Made by a program: the position numbers and the translations under genes
Shown: in pieces, positions 60,935 to 63,005 of the stretch
Layout of the letters: each line of letters begins with the position of its first letter
Numbering within the stretch: position 1 is the first letter of the stretch
Source of the DNA: Prevotellaceae bacterium KH2P17
GTDB lineage: Bacteria > Bacteroidota > Bacteroidia > Bacteroidales > Bacteroidaceae
NCBI GenBank assembly: GCA_900199655.1
Contig: FZRE01000020.1
Location: 1-63,005, forward strand
Direction of reading: 5' to 3'
DNA: 63,005 nt
The notes under the pieces: generated by a model
Database searches by the model: none
Seen by the model: only the letters and a program-made list of their open reading frames with translations
Told to the model about the DNA's origin: nothing

Positions 60935-62383
60935 ATGAAAATTAAGTCTTTAACTTGTCTGGCCGTTGCCGCACTTGCGTTCACCGCCTGCGATGATACG
61001 ACTGATACCATCGGCAATTCCATGTCAGAAATCACCGATAACCTTGCCATCAGCACGGATACATTCTTCGTTTCCACACGCTCTGTCAAAGCCGGCTCCG
61101 TTCTCTCAAAGAACACCACGGCCTATCTAGGCAAGATACGTGACCCGGAAACCAATGCTTACATTACAGGCGACGGCATGATTCAGTTCAACACACTCGT
61201 TGACGAAGCCATTCCCGGCTTTACCATTTTCCCTCCGAAAGATAACATCATTGGCAAGGAAAGCAACCAGGTGGTGGCCGACTCCTGCAATATGATATTG
61301 TTCTTCGACCATTATTACGGCGATTCTCTGCGCGCCATGGCGATGACAGCTTACGAGATGGCTCGCCCGATGGAAGAAGGAACGAACTATTACTCCGACT
61401 TCGACCCGATGGCAGAGGGCCTTATCCGCACAAACGGACTCCAGCAGACCAAGGTCTATACACTCTACGACGGCAATGTATCCGAGAGTGAACGCTCTCA
61501 GGCAGGGTATATGAACTACATCAAGATTAACCTGGACAAGCCGTACACCGATAAGGACGGAACGACTTATAACAACTACGGCACTTACATCATGCGAAAG
61601 TATTATGAGAACCCTAACTACTTCAAGAATTCTTATAGCTTTATCCATAACGTAGTGCCCGGTTTCTACTTCAAGAACACCAGCGGACTGGGCTCAATGG
61701 CCTATGTTTCCAAGAGCCAAATCAACGTGTACTACCGCTTCAACACAAAGGACAGCCTTGACAAGGTGTACCGGGGCTCTGCCTCGTTCCCCGGAACAGA
61801 AGAGGTGTTGCAGACTACCAACATAACCAATGACGCCAATACGATAGGCAGGCTGGTAGCCGACAACAGCTGCACGTACCTGAAAACCCCGGCCGGTATC
61901 TTCACCGAAGCCACCTTACCCGTAGATGAAATCATGCAGGGTCACGACAACGAGAACATCAACACCGCCAAAGTAGTCTTCACACGCATCAATAATACAA
62001 CGACAAGCAAGTATGCCCTGGGCATTCCCAAGCAGTTGCTCATGATTCCTGCAGCCGAAACAAACAGCTTCTTCGAGCAAGGCAAGATTCCCGACTCAAA
62101 GACTTCGTTTGTTGCCTCCTACGATTCCAAGACCAATACCTACACCTTCGGCAATATAGCAGGAATGATAACGGCAATGGACAAGAACAGAGGAACGGAG
62201 AATTGGAACAAGGTCGTGCTGATACCTGTCAACACAACGCAGGTACAAGACAGCTCTACCGGCCTCACGGTCATACAGCGCATTGTTCACGACATGTCGC
62301 TTACAAGTACTAAACTCGTAGGAGGTTCGCAGAACCCATACGCTCCCATCACGATAAGCGTTATCTATTCCAAATTCAAATAG
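60935..62383 (+). CDS. DUF4270 lipoprotein
   Basis: 482 residues with a lipoprotein signal (LAVAALAFTAC, cysteine 19) and a beta-rich body (TDTFFVSTRSVKAGSVLSKN; YLGKIRDPETNAYIT; QINVYYRFNTKD). Surface or periplasmic protein with unknown function. It follows the starch-synthase domain by 32 bp, a conserved pairing in Bacteroidota from memory. Confidence 0.85.
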   Translation: MKIKSLTCLAVAALAFTACDDTTDTIGNSMSEITDNLAISTDTFFVSTRSVKAGSVLSKNTTAYLGKIRDPETNAYITGDGMIQFNTLVDEAIPGFTIFPPKDNIIGKESNQVVADSCNMILFFDHYYGDSLRAMAMTAYEMARPMEEGTNYYSDFDPMAEGLIRTNGLQQTKVYTLYDGNVSESERSQAGYMNYIKINLDKPYTDKDGTTYNNYGTYIMRKYYENPNYFKNSYSFIHNVVPGFYFKNTSGLGSMAYVSKSQINVYYRFNTKDSLDKVYRGSASFPGTEEVLQTTNITNDANTIGRLVADNSCTYLKTPAGIFTEATLPVDEIMQGHDNENINTAKVVFTRINNTTTSKYALGIPKQLLMIPAAETNSFFEQGKIPDSKTSFVASYDSKTNTYTFGNIAGMITAMDKNRGTENWNKVVLIPVNTTQVQDSSTGLTVIQRIVHDMSLTSTKLVGGSQNPYAPITISVIYSKFK

Positions 62384-62386
62384 GCA

Positions 62387-62515
62387 ATGGCAGACAATTT
62401 TCTGGAAAGCCACAGAGAAGAGTACGAAAAGAAGAAAGCGGCATGGCTTCGCAAAAAGAAGCACCTGCCCAAGACGAAACAACAACCAAGCAAGCCTGAG
62501 GACGAAAGTCTTTAG
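62387..62515 (+). CDS. 42-residue basic conserved small protein
   Basis: ATG at 62387, three bases after the DUF4270 stop. It encodes MADNFLESHREEYEKKKAAW, then LRKKKHLPKTKQQPSKPEDE and SL: an acidic-helical start with a strongly basic middle. I recall similar small proteins in Bacteroidales. It was too short for ordinary gene finding. The terminator at 62491 lies inside its last codons. Confidence 0.7.
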   Translation: MADNFLESHREEYEKKKAAWLRKKKHLPKTKQQPSKPEDESL

Positions 62516-62527
62516 GCTTGTTTTTTT
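62491..62527 (+). terminator. Terminator overlapping the end of the small ORF
   Basis: CAAGCCT (62491-62497) pairs with AGGCTTG (62514-62520), with an inner GAC-GAAA-GTC tetraloop hairpin, followed by seven T residues. The stop TAG lies in the right arm. Confidence 0.8.
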
Positions 62528-62634
62528 GTTGGGATTTTACTGTCGGGCTATGTTGTTTTTAGTCAGAATACGATTTAAAGGCACGCTTTAGGCTTCATGG
62601 CAAAGCCAGGTTGGAGTGCCGAACGGGTGCTTCG

Positions 62635-62656
62635 TGAACTTTCGACAGGTGTCGCA
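62635..62656 (-). repeat. Triple-box repeat, copy G, truncated by the IS
   Basis: TGAACTTTC, box GACAGGTGTC (62644-62653), then GCA and the sequence changes to the IS end at 62657. The left flank GTGCTTCG matches the family. Boxes 2 and 3 should lie on the far side of the IS, outside the window. Confidence 0.8.
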
Positions 62657-63005
62657 GAGGCTGTCATCTGAACTGTGTCAAAGACTAAGACAATAAAATT
62701 TATCATAGCTCTGTTTATAGAGCATAAAGATTAGTACAATGACACAAGAAGAGTACACAAAGATGCTTGCTGTAGCGAAAGATCAGTTCAAGTCCGGCAA
62801 GCCCCTGTTTGGCAAGGATGGTGCATTCCATCAAGTATTAGAGGACTTCCTTAACGCTGCCATGGAGGGTGAGCTGGAGAGTCACCTTGAGGCAACCAAT
62901 CCGGTAAGCGGTAATCGTCGTAATGGCAAGATGCACAAGCTGCTCCAAACGGAGTATGGTCCCGTAGAGATCGAGACACCTCGTGACCGTGATGGCAGCT
63001 TTGAC
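62657..63005 (+). mobile_element. IS256-family insertion sequence, left end (right end outside window)
   Basis: From 62657 (GAGGCTGTCATCTGAACTGT) the sequence leaves the repeat and leads, after about 80 bp, to an IS256-type transposase. The GAGGCTGTC... start is compatible with an IS256-family terminal inverted repeat; the right end needed to confirm the inverted repeat and target duplication is not in the window. Confidence 0.75.
62739..63005 (+). CDS. IS256-family transposase, N-terminal part
   Basis: 89 codons from the ATG at 62739 to the window end. NAAMEGELESHLEATN, SGNRRNGK and ETPRDRDGSF are the hallmark N-terminal motifs of IS256 (mutator) transposases, which carry a DDE catalytic triad further on. 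Partial because the window ends. Confidence 0.9.
   Translation, partial: MTQEEYTKMLAVAKDQFKSGKPLFGKDGAFHQVLEDFLNAAMEGELESHLEATNPVSGNRRNGKMHKLLQTEYGPVEIETPRDRDGSFD

Overview
The window is chromosomal DNA of a member of the Bacteroidota, most likely Bacteroidales and probably a Prevotella-like species. This is inferred from the Bacteroidota-type promoter (TTTG, about 20 bp, TAnnTTTG) upstream of many genes, and from a gene set typical of the group: a stand-alone starch-synthase domain followed by a DUF4270 lipoprotein, a DUF6057 protein, a CarboxypepD-plug TonB receptor, a DPP III with an HECLGH motif, and a methylmalonyl-CoA decarboxylase cluster. No rRNA, tRNA, CRISPR array or prophage was seen. 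Almost everything is housekeeping or envelope biology; the one mobile element is an IS256-family insertion sequence cut by the right edge.

Layout. 1-5.9 kb is the edge of a surface-polysaccharide locus: GT2 and Wzx-like flippase on the minus strand, two GT2s and a GT4-like enzyme on the plus strand, then a zinc-ribbon protein. 6.2-10.6 kb holds perR-rbr and fur-purA-hisS. 10.7-13.8 kb is an AraC-type regulator, DPP III and AlkD-like operon, divergent from recQ. 16.3-18.7 kb is a thioredoxin, thioredoxin lipoprotein, MarR and cation-efflux operon in which the transporter carries an in-frame nonsense codon. 18.7-25.8 kb has an esterase, a COG0523 GTPase, a short penicillin-binding transpeptidase, a DUF488/hemerythrin pair facing a Crp/Fnr regulator, and an ATPase-CYTH fusion. 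25.9-30.1 kb contains folK, a cell-wall hydrolase, M64 peptidase and TPR operon, and cdd.

30.1-36.2 kb is a five-gene minus-strand operon (HAD phosphatase, MFS transporter, UvrD-like helicase with an inserted DEDDh exonuclease, beta-helix lipoprotein, cdd). 36.3-41 kb is a six-gene plus-strand operon (lipoprotein, rsmG, metallo-hydrolase, ruvC, ModF-like ABC protein, small secreted protein). 41-47 kb has an ECF sigma operon and a MORN protein, glgB and DUF6057 operon. 47.5-52.8 kb carries envelope sugar genes: kdsB, and a kdsC, maf, patatin, gmd, fcl operon. 52.9-57.3 kb has a GNAT protein, glycerate kinase and a TonB receptor. 57.7-59.9 kb is a mmdA, small subunit and biotin-carrier operon. 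60.1-62.5 kb is starch synthase, DUF4270 and a 42-aa protein, then the IS256 element.

The most striking non-gene signal is a family of 72-bp repeats, seven copies in 63 kb and all intergenic. Each has three GACA-NN-TGTC boxes spaced exactly 22 bp apart, bracketed by GAACTTTC and GAAAGTTC. The copies have a polarity (a GAAGCAT-like flank beside a conserved palindromic spacer), and the far spacer occurs in both orientations. The seventh copy is cut after its first box by the IS256 element. Other signals are three TTTTCC-N3-GGAAA palindromes around the thioredoxin promoter, a 22-bp tandem repeat with its own palindromic boxes, apparently leaderless transcripts, and a terminator built into the last codons of a small ORF.
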